From assembly GCF_003143995.1 (NCBI RefSeq), contig NZ_QFWG01000002.1, positions 248,001 through 312,000 of the forward strand: 64,000 nucleotides of DNA, read 5' to 3'. The stretch comes from Pseudoglutamicibacter cumminsii (GTDB taxonomy: Bacteria; Actinomycetota; Actinomycetes; Actinomycetales; Micrococcaceae). Below the pieces are notes generated by a model. That model was not told where the DNA came from. It saw only the letters and a program-made list of their open reading frames with translations, and ran no database searches. The position numbers and the translations under genes are program-made. Positions 8,089-17,432 of the stretch are shown here, in pieces (the first letter of the stretch is position 1; every line of letters starts with the position of its first letter).

Positions 8089-11000
8089 TTAGCGCGTGCG
8101 ACGGCGCAGCATCCAAGCCATGGCCATGCCACCCATCGTGAGGGCGGCAGCAGCGAGGCCGAGGGTCATGACGTTCGCGCCGGTTGCAGCGAGCCCAGGG
8201 GCCGGCTGGTTCGGACGGTAGTGCCCGATGGTGTGTGAGCCGGCACCGTTGTTGGAGCCCGGAACGCCCGTCTGGCCAGACTGTCCCGGAGCCCCAGGCT
8301 GGCCCGGTTGGCTTGGCTGGCCCGGCTGACGCGGCTGGCCTGGAACGCCCGGTTCGCTCGGCTTGGTCGGCTTGTTTGGATCCTCTGGTTTGTTCGGATC
8401 CACGTCGGTGCCTGGGTTCTCTGGTTCCTCTACGTGGCAGTCGCCGCCTTCGATGGTGACGCGCTGTAGCGCGGAGTAGTGCTTAGCGCCGTATGGGTCG
8501 GTCGTCAGAACGTAGATGGTGTGCTCGCCTTCAGCGAGGTTCTCAACGGAAACCTTGGCCTCGGTGCCGGACTCCACGTCCTCAACGGAGCCGAGTTCCT
8601 TGGCGGTGAGCACGTCGACGCGTGCCTTGGCCGTGGTGAGAGACTTGGTGGTCTGCTCAAGCCCCAGCGCGTCGTAGCTGATCGTGAATTCCTGGTGCTC
8701 TGGTTCAAGGGTTGCGTCGTCGGCGTTGTACTGCTTCAACGATGGCGAGAAGGTACGGACCTTGACGTGCTGGCCCTTGTTGTCAAAGTGCATGAGCCGC
8801 AGGAAGCCCTGGCCGCCTTCTGGCAGTGCCTGGTAGTCGAACAGCATCTGGGTCACGGTGCGCTCTGGGTTGCCGTCGCCGTCGTCGTCGAAGCGGTCCA
8901 CGCGCGTGTAGGCGTCGTGGTAGTGGCCGCTCATGACGGCGCGGACGTTGGCGTTCGGGGTGATGACTTCGTCGTAGATCCGCTGTGGGATCGGGCCGAG
9001 GCCACCGGTGGTGAGCATGTATTCGTGGAGGTTGATGATCGCGGTGCGTTCTGGGTAGGCCTCGAGCACTTCGTTCATCCATTCGATCTCGGCATCGCCT
9101 GGGGCCCAGCCCATGTAGAGCATGATGAAGTCGTGCCCGCCGGCGGTGATGAGGTCGTAGTGGCCTCGGTTGTTCTGGTATGAACCGCCGTACCACGGGT
9201 TGTGTGCGTAGCGGTCTTCGCCGAAGTTCTTCGAGTATTCGGTGAAGTCGTTGCTCATGTGGCCCACGTCGTGGTTACCGGCGAGCACACCGTATGGGAG
9301 GCCGGCTTCGTCGAGCATCTTGTATGCCTTGTTGGCATTGTCCCACTGGAACTGCTGCTCGGCCTTGTCGACGATGTCACCGGTGTGGAAGAGGTACTGC
9401 AGGTTGAGTGCTTCGCGACGTTCCAGAAGGTAGTTGTGGATTGCGATCTGGTGGTCGTAGAAGGACTCGTTGTAGTACTGGGTGTCGGTTTCCCATGCGA
9501 ACGTGAAGTCGTACTGGTCGCGTGGGGTGTCTTCTGGGTGGTATGGCTCTACGGCGCTGTCGCGTCCGGAGAGGTTAGGTCCGGCCCAGCCTTCGGAGTG
9601 CTGCACGACTGCGCGGATTTCGCCGTCCACTGCGTGCTCGCCGAGCGGCACCATCGCTTCGAGTGTGGCTTCGCCGGTTTCTTTGTCGGTGAGTGCCACA
9701 TCGACTTCTTGGTATGCGTTGGCCGCCGTGTTCCATACGAGCAGGCGGACGCGTGCACCTGGGTCGGTGGTGCCTTCCCATGCGACGCGCACGAGGGAGT
9801 CGTCGCTTGCGCCTCCCGGTACGTCAGTGGTGAACGCGTGGAATGGAAGCTCGGAGTCCGATGAGGTGGTTCCGCCAGCCTTGAGCGCGTCGCCTTCGCG
9901 TTCGGTCTGGTTGGCGTTGTTGACGGTTCCGCTCACTGCGGTGAGGGTCTCGTTTTCGAGGCTTACGGTGTGGCCTTCGCGGAAGGACACGGTGAGTGGG
10001 TCGCCGCTCGGGTCGGAGACGCGGGCGGAGAGTGAACCTGGGGTGCAGATGCTCAGTACTGCGCCGGCCCGGTTGGAGATCGCTCCGTTAGGTTGTTCGA
10101 CTGGCGTGGTGAACGTCAGCGTGCGCTTGGAGACGTTGCCGATCTTGTCTTTGGCGGTGATTTCCAGGGTGTGGGTGCCGGCTGGCATGGTCACGCTGGA
10201 GAGCTCGGTGCCGGTGCCGATCTTTTCGCCGTCGAGGGTCGCTTCGATGCTGTCAAGTCCGGAGCCTGCGTCGGTTGCTTCGAAGTCGACGGTGAACGCG
10301 CCGCGTTTTTCTTCGCCGTCTTTCACGGATGTGGTGATGGCGGGTGCGGTGTTGTCGACCTTGATGGTGCGTTCTACGCGCTCGCCGTTGGAGTCGGTGC
10401 CGCATACGGTGTGTTCACCGTCGGCAACGGTGGTGGAGTCCCATTGTGCCGCGTGGGCGTTGTAGGCGTCTTCTGGGATGGTGAAGAGCGCTTCCAGCAC
10501 TTCGACTTTGCCGGAGGAGTCGCCCATCTGGATGATCTTGGCGGGGTCGTCCCAGTTTGGTGCGCGCAGAGTGCGGCCGTCGGGGAGGATGAGCCGTACG
10601 TTGCGGACCACGAAGTCGTCGTTGTTTTCGTTCGGGTCCGGGCCTGGCGCGGCTTTGGTGCCGGCAGCGATGTCGACCTGGAGTGGTTTGCCGGCGGTTA
10701 CGTGGTTGAGTGGGATGTCAGTTGAGATGGTGGCCCACTCGGAGTAGGTGCCTTCGTCGAAGATGTTCAGAATTTCGCCGTCGACGAGCACACCGTTACG
10801 GAAGAACGTGTCCGTTTGGGAGGTTTCGAAAGCGAAGACTGGTTCTTTTTCGAGGGATGCGTGGGTTTCGGTCAGGTCGGTGTCGTTTACGCAGAGTCCG
10901 AGCTTTTCGCCTGGGTTGTCGGATGCGACGGAGATCGGGACGGTTCCGCGCACGAACTGGCCGTCTTCAACGTTGAGCCGCAGCGGGTCGGTGTTGACGC

Positions 11001-12750
11001 CGTCGAGCGGTACGCGGACCTTTTCGGTGGTGGTTTCGTTGGTGCCGTCGGTTGCGGTGACGGTGTATTCGAAGTAGCGCTTACCGACGAGGTCTGCTTG
11101 CGGGATGGTGAACGTGTAGGTTCCGTCGCCGTTGGTGGTCAGGTTGTGGACCTGTGGCTCTTTGTCCGCGTTGTTGGAGAGGCTGAGCTCTGCTCGGCGT
11201 ACCTGAACGTTGTCGGTGATGCTGAACTTGAGTTCGGCGTCGGTGTTTGGTGCCAGGGACTTAGGGCTTTGGTCTTTGATGACCGGGGCTTCGGTGTCCT
11301 CGGGTACCTCGATGGCGCTGCCAGGAACTTGTTCTGGCTTGACGCTGCCAGGGGTTGCAGGGCTCTTCTCGAGGATGGTCGAGTTGCCTGGGTCCTCAGT
11401 GTTGTAGCCGTAGTGGAGGCCTTGGTCTTTGGCCGGGTCTTTCTTGTCGGTGGTGTTGTAGTTGACGCGGTGGACTTTTTCACCGGTGCGGGTGCGCAGC
11501 TCCATACCGCGCGGGCCGCCGTTGGCCATGCCGGCGGAGTGGACTTCTACGAGGGTGAGGTCCTTAACGTTGACGCCGTAGTTCTTCGCGAAGTCTTCCG
11601 CGGTGAGGTTGTCGTTAGGGCCGTTCTTGACCCAGACGACAACGGTTTTACCTGGTTCAACCACCGCATCCTGTGGCTCCATGGGCCATTCGGCGGAGCT
11701 GGTGATGGTGAGGTCGTTGAGGATGTACAGGTAGTGCAGCTGGTAGTCGCGGAGGTTGATGGCGCGGTTGGTTGGGTTGTAGATCTCGATGAACTCGTAT
11801 CCGTCTGCTCCGCCTACGTTGGTGGAGTCTGGGACGAGCTCGGTGATCAGCAGCTGGCCGAGGTGTGCCTCTGACGGTGCGGCCTGTGGCTTGGCTTCAG
11901 CGGATTCCGATGCGGTGGCTGATTCCGATGGGGTAGCGGATTCCGATGGGGTAGCGGACTCGGATGGTGCCTCAGATTCCGAAGGCGCCTCGTTCTCGGA
12001 AGGCGCCTCGGTGTCGGATGGCTTTTCAGATTCAGTCGGCTCTGCGCTCTCAGTCGGTTCCGCGGATTCAGTTGCGGTGAAGGCGCGGGTGAGTTCCTTG
12101 CCGTCGGCGTTGGAGATGCGGAGACCGAAGTCCTTCTCTGCGTCCTCTTCGAGGCCGCTAGCGACTTCAACGCGGGTCGAGTCTTTGAGGTCCCAGGCCT
12201 TCTTGAAGTCCGCGATCTCCTTCTCAGTGACTTCTGCTTCAGCGGATGCTGCAGCCCCGTCGTTAGCCTTAGCATCAGCAGCCTCATCGGAAGCGTCTTC
12301 ACGCTTTGGGGTCAGCCACAGCACGACCTTTTCGTCTGGCTTGATGGTGACTGGCTCGCTGACGGTGAGTTCGACATCGTCGGCGGTTTCGGCGGTGTCT
12401 TCGGTGATGTAGCTGAGCTTGAGGCCGTCTTCGCCGATCGTGACGGGCTTGGTGCCTGGGTTGGTGAGCTCAACGAATGGGTAGTTGTGTGTTGTGTTGT
12501 TGTCGGTGCCGCTGTCGAGCTCGGTGATGGCGAGCGGGGCAGTGGCGGTGTCGGTCTGGACTGAGCGATCGGCACGGGCCGCGTGTGCTGCGTTGTGTGC
12601 AGCGGATGCGGTGGCCGGCGCGAGGATCGGGGCAGAAGCGAGTGAGAAGCTGAGGACCGCTGCGGCAAGAACCTTGTTGGCTTTACCGTTGCTGCGGTGT
12701 TCGGTGAACCTCGAGGGTGTCATGTCCTTCACTTTCGGTACGAGTGTCAT
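8089..12750 (-). CDS. Giant cell-wall-anchored lamin-tail/metallophosphoesterase protein
   Basis: 1553 residues. A long signal peptide is followed by a first lamin-tail-like domain (about 75-160), a Ser/Glu/Pro repeat linker (about 225-295), a second lamin-tail domain starting L-L-I-T-E-L-V-P-D-S, and several Ig/bacterial surface domains. The calcineurin-like phosphoesterase domain shows D-T-Q-Y-Y, G-D-I-V-D, G-N-H-D and G-H-Y-H-D, so a binuclear metal site is likely. After it come a Pro/Gly/Gln collagen-like stretch, L-A-A-T-G, a hydrophobic helix and R-R-R-T-R: an LAxTG sorting signal, expected to be used by a class E sortase that is not in this window. The first metal motif is D-x-Q instead of D-x-H. 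The start could also be the ATG ten codons downstream. The substrate is unknown; extracellular phosphoester scavenging is an inference. Confidence 0.85.
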   Translation of the reverse strand: MTLVPKVKDMTPSRFTEHRSNGKANKVLAAAVLSFSLASAPILAPATASAAHNAAHAARADRSVQTDTATAPLAITELDSGTDNNTTHNYPFVELTNPGTKPVTIGEDGLKLSYITEDTAETADDVELTVSEPVTIKPDEKVVLWLTPKREDASDEAADAKANDGAAASAEAEVTEKEIADFKKAWDLKDSTRVEVASGLEEDAEKDFGLRISNADGKELTRAFTATESAEPTESAEPTESEKPSDTEAPSENEAPSESEAPSESATPSESATPSESATASESAEAKPQAAPSEAHLGQLLITELVPDSTNVGGADGYEFIEIYNPTNRAINLRDYQLHYLYILNDLTITSSAEWPMEPQDAVVEPGKTVVVWVKNGPNDNLTAEDFAKNYGVNVKDLTLVEVHSAGMANGGPRGMELRTRTGEKVHRVNYNTTDKKDPAKDQGLHYGYNTEDPGNSTILEKSPATPGSVKPEQVPGSAIEVPEDTEAPVIKDQSPKSLAPNTDAELKFSITDNVQVRRAELSLSNNADKEPQVHNLTTNGDGTYTFTIPQADLVGKRYFEYTVTATDGTNETTTEKVRVPLDGVNTDPLRLNVEDGQFVRGTVPISVASDNPGEKLGLCVNDTDLTETHASLEKEPVFAFETSQTDTFFRNGVLVDGEILNIFDEGTYSEWATISTDIPLNHVTAGKPLQVDIAAGTKAAPGPDPNENNDDFVVRNVRLILPDGRTLRAPNWDDPAKIIQMGDSSGKVEVLEALFTIPEDAYNAHAAQWDSTTVADGEHTVCGTDSNGERVERTIKVDNTAPAITTSVKDGEEKRGAFTVDFEATDAGSGLDSIEATLDGEKIGTGTELSSVTMPAGTHTLEITAKDKIGNVSKRTLTFTTPVEQPNGAISNRAGAVLSICTPGSLSARVSDPSGDPLTVSFREGHTVSLENETLTAVSGTVNNANQTEREGDALKAGGTTSSDSELPFHAFTTDVPGGASDDSLVRVAWEGTTDPGARVRLLVWNTAANAYQEVDVALTDKETGEATLEAMVPLGEHAVDGEIRAVVQHSEGWAGPNLSGRDSAVEPYHPEDTPRDQYDFTFAWETDTQYYNESFYDHQIAIHNYLLERREALNLQYLFHTGDIVDKAEQQFQWDNANKAYKMLDEAGLPYGVLAGNHDVGHMSNDFTEYSKNFGEDRYAHNPWYGGSYQNNRGHYDLITAGGHDFIMLYMGWAPGDAEIEWMNEVLEAYPERTAIINLHEYMLTTGGLGPIPQRIYDEVITPNANVRAVMSGHYHDAYTRVDRFDDDGDGNPERTVTQMLFDYQALPEGGQGFLRLMHFDNKGQHVKVRTFSPSLKQYNADDATLEPEHQEFTISYDALGLEQTTKSLTTAKARVDVLTAKELGSVEDVESGTEAKVSVENLAEGEHTIYVLTTDPYGAKHYSALQRVTIEGGDCHVEEPENPGTDVDPNKPEDPNKPTKPSEPGVPGQPRQPGQPSQPGQPGAPGQSGQTGVPGSNNGAGSHTIGHYRPNQPAPGLAATGANVMTLGLAAAALTMGGMAMAWMLRRRTR

Positions 12751-12959
12751 ATTCAGTGGACACGACTAGCTGTACTCGCCGTTCCTTACCCCGCGGTGAA
12801 CCGAACGTGCTTCCTGGTGACTACTTGCCGTATTTTCTGACAGCTCTGCGTAACCTGAAAGCAACCTGGAAGGGCTATTAGCTTCCGTCGGTGGGGGGAG
12901 CTCGGGGCGGTTTCAGGGCGCTTAGGGCCGTCGCGGCCGTCCATTTGCTCACCGCCACG

Positions 12960-12965
12960 TAGAAT
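12960..12965 (+). promoter_or_regulatory. -10-like box for leaderless ychF
   Basis: TAGAAT ends seven bases before the GTG at 12973, the spacing expected if transcription starts at the start codon. No clear -35 box is seen. Confidence 0.45.
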
Positions 12966-12972
12966 GGAGGGC

Positions 12973-14052
12973 GTGGCTCTTACTATTGGAATCGTTGGAC
13001 TCCCGAACGTGGGCAAGTCCACTATGTTTAACGCTTTGACCCGTGCCGATGTTTTGGCGGCGAACTACCCGTTCGCGACGATCGAACCGAACGTGGGTGT
13101 GGTGCCCCTCCCGGATTCGCGTTTGCCTCAGCTCGCGGAGATTTTCGGTTCGGAGAAGATCCTCCCGGCGACCGTGTCTTTCGTTGATATCGCGGGCATC
13201 GTGAAGGGTGCGTCCGAGGGCGAAGGCCTCGGCAACCAGTTCCTCGCGAACATCCGTGAAGCTGACGCGATCTGCCAGGTGACCCGCGGCTTCCAGGATT
13301 CCGATGTCGTCCACGTTTCCGGGCAAGTTGACCCCGCATCGGACATTGACGTCATCACCACTGAGCTTGCGTTGGCTGACTTGCAGTCTGTGGAGAAGGC
13401 ATTGCCTCGTCTGCAGAAGGAGCTGACGAACAAGAAGGTCGAGAAGGCCTACGTTGAGGCGGTTGAACAGGCGGAGAAGATCCTGTCCGATGGCCGCACC
13501 CTGTTCTCTGCCCGCGATGAGGTGGATCTGGACGAGCTGAAGCCGCTGCAGCTGCTGACCGCTAAGCCGTTCATTTACGTGTTCAACCTGGATGACGATG
13601 GGCTTGCCGATGAGGAGCTGAAGGCTTCGCTTGCGGAGTCGGTTGCGCCTGCGGTTTCGGTGTTCTTGAACGCACAGTTTGAGGCGGAGCTTGCGGAACT
13701 TGATGAGGACGATGCGGCGGAGATGCTCGCTGACGCCGGCATTGAGGAGTCTGGCCTGGAACAGCTCGCGAAGGCTGGCTATGAGGCGCTTGGTTTGCAG
13801 TCGTATTTGACGGCGGGCCCGAAGGAGACGCGCGCGTGGACGATCAAGCAGGGCGCTACCGCACCTGAGGCGGCCGGCGTGATTCACACGGACTTCCAGC
13901 GCGGATTCATCCGTGCCGAGGTTGTTTCGTTCGACGACCTGATCGAGGCCGGCTCGATGCAGGCCGCGAAGGCCGCGGGCCGTGTGCGCCTCGAGGGCAA
14001 GGAATACATTATGCAGGACGGCGACGTCGTTGAATTTAGGTTTAACGTGTAG
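12973..14052 (+). CDS. ychF: Redox-regulated ATPase/GTPase YchF (EngD/Ola1)
   Basis: A TRAFAC P-loop NTPase of about 360 residues that binds ATP and associates with ribosomes. G1 is G-L-P-N-V-G-K-S-T-M-F-N, G3 D-I-A-G-I-V-K-G-A, and the helical domain is followed by a C-terminal TGS domain (A-W-T-I-K-Q-G-A-T-A-P-E-A-A-G through D-V-V-E-F-R-F-N-V). GTG 12973 gives the universal N-terminus (V/M)-A-L-T-I-G-I-V-G; an ATG at 12964 would add three residues. The GGAGGG before the GTG is too close to act as a normal ribosome site, so leaderless translation is likely. The 3' end is intact, although it is the apparent insertion point of the accessory block that follows. Confidence 0.95.
   Translation: MALTIGIVGLPNVGKSTMFNALTRADVLAANYPFATIEPNVGVVPLPDSRLPQLAEIFGSEKILPATVSFVDIAGIVKGASEGEGLGNQFLANIREADAICQVTRGFQDSDVVHVSGQVDPASDIDVITTELALADLQSVEKALPRLQKELTNKKVEKAYVEAVEQAEKILSDGRTLFSARDEVDLDELKPLQLLTAKPFIYVFNLDDDGLADEELKASLAESVAPAVSVFLNAQFEAELAELDEDDAAEMLADAGIEESGLEQLAKAGYEALGLQSYLTAGPKETRAWTIKQGATAPEAAGVIHTDFQRGFIRAEVVSFDDLIEAGSMQAAKAAGRVRLEGKEYIMQDGDVVEFRFNV
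14029..14052 (+). repeat. ychF 3' end, copy A of the att-like repeat
   Basis: The last eight codons of ychF (V-E-F-R-F-N-V-stop). The same 24 bp recur with few changes at 17625, 19964, 28189 and 30106. This copy is the functional gene end and probably the left boundary of the inserted block. Confidence 0.8.
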
Positions 14053-14064
14053 CGAGGAACGGTT

Positions 14065-15105
14065 GTGGAGGAGGCAGTCGCGGATACACAACTGGGTGGG
14101 CATTTGCCCGATGAGGTGAGAAGCACCACGGAGCATCACACTGCCATCGTCGTCGGCGGTGGCCAGTCCGGCCTAGCCACGGCATACTACCTGCGGCGCT
14201 TCAAAGTGGGCTTTCTGATCTTGGACAACCAAGAGGAACCCGGTGGAGCGTGGTTGCACACGTGGCCTTCACTGACACTTTTCTCCGCCGCGGAGTTCTC
14301 CAACCTGCCCGGCTGGCCTATGCCGCGGTACCCGGGGTACCCGCCGGCAAGTCATGTCATCGACTATCTGGAAAGCTACGAAAAACGCTATGACCTCCCG
14401 GCTCGGCGTCCAGTGCACGTTCACAGCGTGTCCCGTGACGAAGGGATGTTCTACCTAGATACGAGCGCCGGTCAATTCACAGCGGAACACGTTATCGCGG
14501 CCACAGGCACGTGGTCCGCGCCCTTCGTACCCCACTATCCCGGTACCTTCCAAGGACGCCAGTGGCACTCGTCGACCTACCCCGGTCCCGAACCATTCCG
14601 CGGCGCGAAGGTCGCGGTGGTCGGTGGGGCGAACTCGGGGGCCCAGATCGCCGCGGACCTCCTCGGGACGTCGGAGGTCACATGGTTCACACGTGAGCAA
14701 CCGCGCTGGATGCCTGATGATGTCGATGGCCGCGATCTCTTTCTCCGCAGCCGCCGCCGGATTCTCGGCGGCGATTCCGGCCCGAACCTCGGGGACATTG
14801 TCGCGCTTCCTCATCTCCGTGAGCTCCGCAACTCCGGCCAACTCACCGCTACCCCCATCTTCGATAGCTTGAGCGAGCTCGACCACGACCATCTGATCTG
14901 GTGCACTGGTTTCCGTCCGGCTCTCGGCCCATTCCGTCACCTCATGCGTGGCCGCGAAACCGCGGTGCAGAATCTGCATCTCGTCGGCTACGGCAATTGG
15001 ACCGGCGACGGCTCGGCAACCCTGATGGGTGTCGGGCCGTTTACCAAACACACCGCCCAGGTAGTCGCGGGCCGTGTCGATGAAGCTGGGCGTCAAAAGT
15101 TTTGA
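14065..15105 (+). CDS. FAD/NAD(P)H-dependent monooxygenase, ArsO/CzcO-like
   Basis: 346 residues of the flavin-containing monooxygenase fold. The FAD motif V-V-G-G-G-Q-S-G-L-A lies near residue 30, P-G-G-A-W-L-H-T-W follows, and a second dinucleotide motif is V-V-G-G-A-N-S-G-A-Q at about 190. The C-terminal A-T-G-T-W and V-G-Y-G-N-W-T-G-D-G-S-A-T-L-M-G segments match ArsO-type enzymes found in arsenic and metal-resistance loci. The GTG start has a GAGGAA upstream. It is the first gene after ychF and convergent with the metal ATPase. A role in detoxification is inferred from context; the substrate is unknown. Confidence 0.75.
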   Translation: MEEAVADTQLGGHLPDEVRSTTEHHTAIVVGGGQSGLATAYYLRRFKVGFLILDNQEEPGGAWLHTWPSLTLFSAAEFSNLPGWPMPRYPGYPPASHVIDYLESYEKRYDLPARRPVHVHSVSRDEGMFYLDTSAGQFTAEHVIAATGTWSAPFVPHYPGTFQGRQWHSSTYPGPEPFRGAKVAVVGGANSGAQIAADLLGTSEVTWFTREQPRWMPDDVDGRDLFLRSRRRILGGDSGPNLGDIVALPHLRELRNSGQLTATPIFDSLSELDHDHLIWCTGFRPALGPFRHLMRGRETAVQNLHLVGYGNWTGDGSATLMGVGPFTKHTAQVVAGRVDEAGRQKF

Positions 15106-15183
15106 GATGACGCTTGGTCCCTGAGTAGCTCGATCCTTCCAAGATCCGCATTGGAGATCCAGCGCGCTGGGCGAAAGTGTGGC

Positions 15184-17076
15184 TCAGCGCTTCGCTCGCG
15201 CAGCCCGCAGACCGTTCAAAATCACGATGACTTCGGCGACCTCGTGGACCAGCACGACGGCGGCCAGGCCCAGCACGCCGCTGATCGCCAGCGGCATCAA
15301 CACGATGATGATGGCCAGAGACAGCACGATATTTTGGTTGATGATCCTGCTGCCTCGGCGGGCGTGCTGCAGAGCCTGCGGGATCAGTCGGAGGTCGTGC
15401 CCGGTGAAGGCGACGTCAGCGGACTCGATCGCGGCGTCGGAGCCAGTCGCTCCCATCGCGATGCCCACCGTAGCGCCCGCCAGTGCCGGCGCGTCGTTGA
15501 TGCCGTCGCCGATCATCGCCGTCGGCGTCTTGGATGAGAGTTCGGCGACGATGCTCGCCTTGTCCTCCGGGCGCAGCTCGGCGCGCACGTCGTCGATTCC
15601 GGCGATTTCAGCCAGCGCCCGGGCGGTGCGAGTGTTGTCGCCGGTGAGCATGCTTACTTCCACGCCGTTGGTGCGCAGGGTCTGCACGGCCTCGGGCACC
15701 TCGGGCCGCAGCTCGTCGCGGACCCCGATCGCCCCGGCAAGGGCGTCATCGACGGTGACAAGGACGCAGGTCTGGCCCTCGGACTCCATGCGCTCAACGT
15801 CTGCCTTTAGTGGCCCGGCGTCGATCCACCGGGGGCTGCCCACCAGCACCCGTCGACCTTCGATAGTGCCGCCGATGCCATGTCCGGCTTCCTCGCTGAT
15901 GTCCTGGGCGGCGGGCGCTTCGGGCACCGCTGCCGCGATCGCCGCAGCGAGGGGGTGCGTCGATTGCTGCTCAACTGCCGCCGCGAAAGCAAGCACCTGC
16001 GCCGGATCGAATCCGTCTGCCGGGACCACGCCGGTAACCTCGGGCTGGTTGCGGGTAAGGGTTCCGGTCTTGTCCACCGCCAGGTGACGGATGCCACCGA
16101 GTCGCTCGAACGCCGCGCCGGACTTGATGACCACGCCAAACTGGCTGGCCGCGCCGATCGCGGCCACGACCGTCAGCGGCACGGAGATTGCCAGCGCGCA
16201 CGGCGACGCTGCGACCAGGACCACCAGTGCACGGGTGATCCACGTCTCAGGATCGCCGAGCAGCGAGCCGATCACGCCGACCAGCACCGCCAGGATCATC
16301 ACCCCGGGCACGAGGGGGCGGGCAATCCGGTCGGCGATCCGGGCGCGGTCGCCCTTTTCCGCCTGCGCCTGCTCGACTAGGTCCACGAGTGTGGTCAGCG
16401 AGTTGTCCGTTCCAGCTGCGGTCGTCTCGACCTCCAGCGAACCGGCGGAGTTGATTGCTCCCGCGGGCACCTCGTCGCCGGGCGCTACCTCCTCCGGAAT
16501 GGATTCTCCGGTGATCGCTGAGGTGTCAAGGCTGGAGCGCCCGGACCGAATGATGCCATCCGTGGCGATCCGCTCTCCGGGGCGCACGAGCATCAGCTCG
16601 CCAGCCACGAGGTCCTTCGCGGCGACCTCGACCGCCGTGCCGTCGCGCAGCACCGTCGCGGTTTGCGGTACCAGCTTCAAGAGTGCCCGCAGTCCGCCCT
16701 GGGCCCGGTCCATCGCCTTGTCTTCCAGTGCCTCGGCGATCGAGTACAGGAACGCTAACGCCGCGGCCTCCCCGACGTAACCGAGGATCACCGCGCCGAC
16801 CGCGCTGATCGTCATCAGCAAACCAATGCCGAGCTTGCGCTTCGTGGCAAGGTTCCGGATAGCGCCGGGCGCGAACGTATACGCCCCTAGCAGCAGGCCG
16901 ACCCAGAACAGTACTGTCGCGGGTGTCTCTAGCCCGGACCAGCCCAGTGCCAATCCTATGCAGAGGGCTACGCCGGAGAAGATCGGCAGTAGCAACTCGG
17001 GGTCCTTCCACCATGGCCGATCGAGATCTTCGATCTCCGTGGCTGGTTCGTGTTCGCATCCACATGCTGAACTCAT
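15184..17076 (-). CDS. P1B-4-type heavy-metal-exporting ATPase (Cd/Zn/Co class)
   Basis: A 630-residue P-type ATPase that pumps divalent metal ions out of the cell. It has T-G-E-S (actuator), D-K-T-G-T-L-T (phosphorylation), G-D-G-I-N-D-A-P, the membrane motif S-P-C-A-L-A, and a last helix with H-E-V-A-E-V-I. The S-P-C plus H-E pair and the lack of an N-terminal HMA domain mark the P1B-4 class (CtpD/CoaT/CzcP). The N-terminus C-G-C-E-H-E may bind metal. I chose ATG 17076 over an in-frame start 13 codons upstream: AAGGAG lies seven bases before it, and it overlaps the repressor stop as ATGA, indicating translational coupling. A paralogue lies at 35694. Confidence 0.9.
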   Translation of the reverse strand: MSSACGCEHEPATEIEDLDRPWWKDPELLLPIFSGVALCIGLALGWSGLETPATVLFWVGLLLGAYTFAPGAIRNLATKRKLGIGLLMTISAVGAVILGYVGEAAALAFLYSIAEALEDKAMDRAQGGLRALLKLVPQTATVLRDGTAVEVAAKDLVAGELMLVRPGERIATDGIIRSGRSSLDTSAITGESIPEEVAPGDEVPAGAINSAGSLEVETTAAGTDNSLTTLVDLVEQAQAEKGDRARIADRIARPLVPGVMILAVLVGVIGSLLGDPETWITRALVVLVAASPCALAISVPLTVVAAIGAASQFGVVIKSGAAFERLGGIRHLAVDKTGTLTRNQPEVTGVVPADGFDPAQVLAFAAAVEQQSTHPLAAAIAAAVPEAPAAQDISEEAGHGIGGTIEGRRVLVGSPRWIDAGPLKADVERMESEGQTCVLVTVDDALAGAIGVRDELRPEVPEAVQTLRTNGVEVSMLTGDNTRTARALAEIAGIDDVRAELRPEDKASIVAELSSKTPTAMIGDGINDAPALAGATVGIAMGATGSDAAIESADVAFTGHDLRLIPQALQHARRGSRIINQNIVLSLAIIIVLMPLAISGVLGLAAVVLVHEVAEVIVILNGLRAARAKR

Positions 17077-17432
17077 GCGTCCGCTCCTTTTCCGTCGCAG
17101 CCGGGCACCGAGCACTCAGGGTCGATGCACGGGGCGTTTTCGTCGACAGCCAACGTCGCGTTCACTAGCGCGTTGAGCGCTGTCGCGAGGTGCGGATCGG
17201 CGATTTCGTAGCGTGTCTTGCGGCCCTCCGGCTCGGCGACGACGATGCCGCAGTCACGCAAGCAGGTCAGGTGGTTCGAGACGTTCGAGCGGGTCAGGTC
17301 CAGGTCGCGCGAAAGCACGGCCGGGTAGCTCGGGCCGTCGAGTAGTGTCATCAGGATTCTGGAGCGCGTCGGATCCGCCATGGCCCGGCCGAGCCGGTTC
17401 ATGACGTCGAGGCGTGAAACAATGGTCAGCAT
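17073..17432 (-). CDS. cmtR: CmtR-type ArsR-family metal-sensing repressor
   Basis: A 119-residue winged-helix repressor resembling mycobacterial CmtR, a Cd(II)/Pb(II) sensor. The helix-turn-helix contains T-R-S-N-V-S-N-H-L-T-C-L-R-D-C. The two cysteines there, plus the A-P-C near residue 102, correspond to the three CmtR metal ligands. The tail adds further cysteines (C-I-D-P-E-C-S-V-P-G-C). Binding of metal should release it from its own promoter and allow expression of the downstream ATPase, whose start overlaps the repressor stop. The transcript appears to be leaderless. Confidence 0.9.
   Translation of the reverse strand: MLTIVSRLDVMNRLGRAMADPTRSRILMTLLDGPSYPAVLSRDLDLTRSNVSNHLTCLRDCGIVVAEPEGRKTRYEIADPHLATALNALVNATLAVDENAPCIDPECSVPGCDGKGADA

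Noticed and set aside
10816-11874. A 352-codon frame opposite the surface phosphoesterase
   Set aside because: Low-complexity Val/Gly/Phe composition; the sense gene has domains throughout.
12949-14139. A 396-codon antisense frame over ychF
   Set aside because: The ychF protein is fully conserved on the plus strand; the antisense product has no motif.
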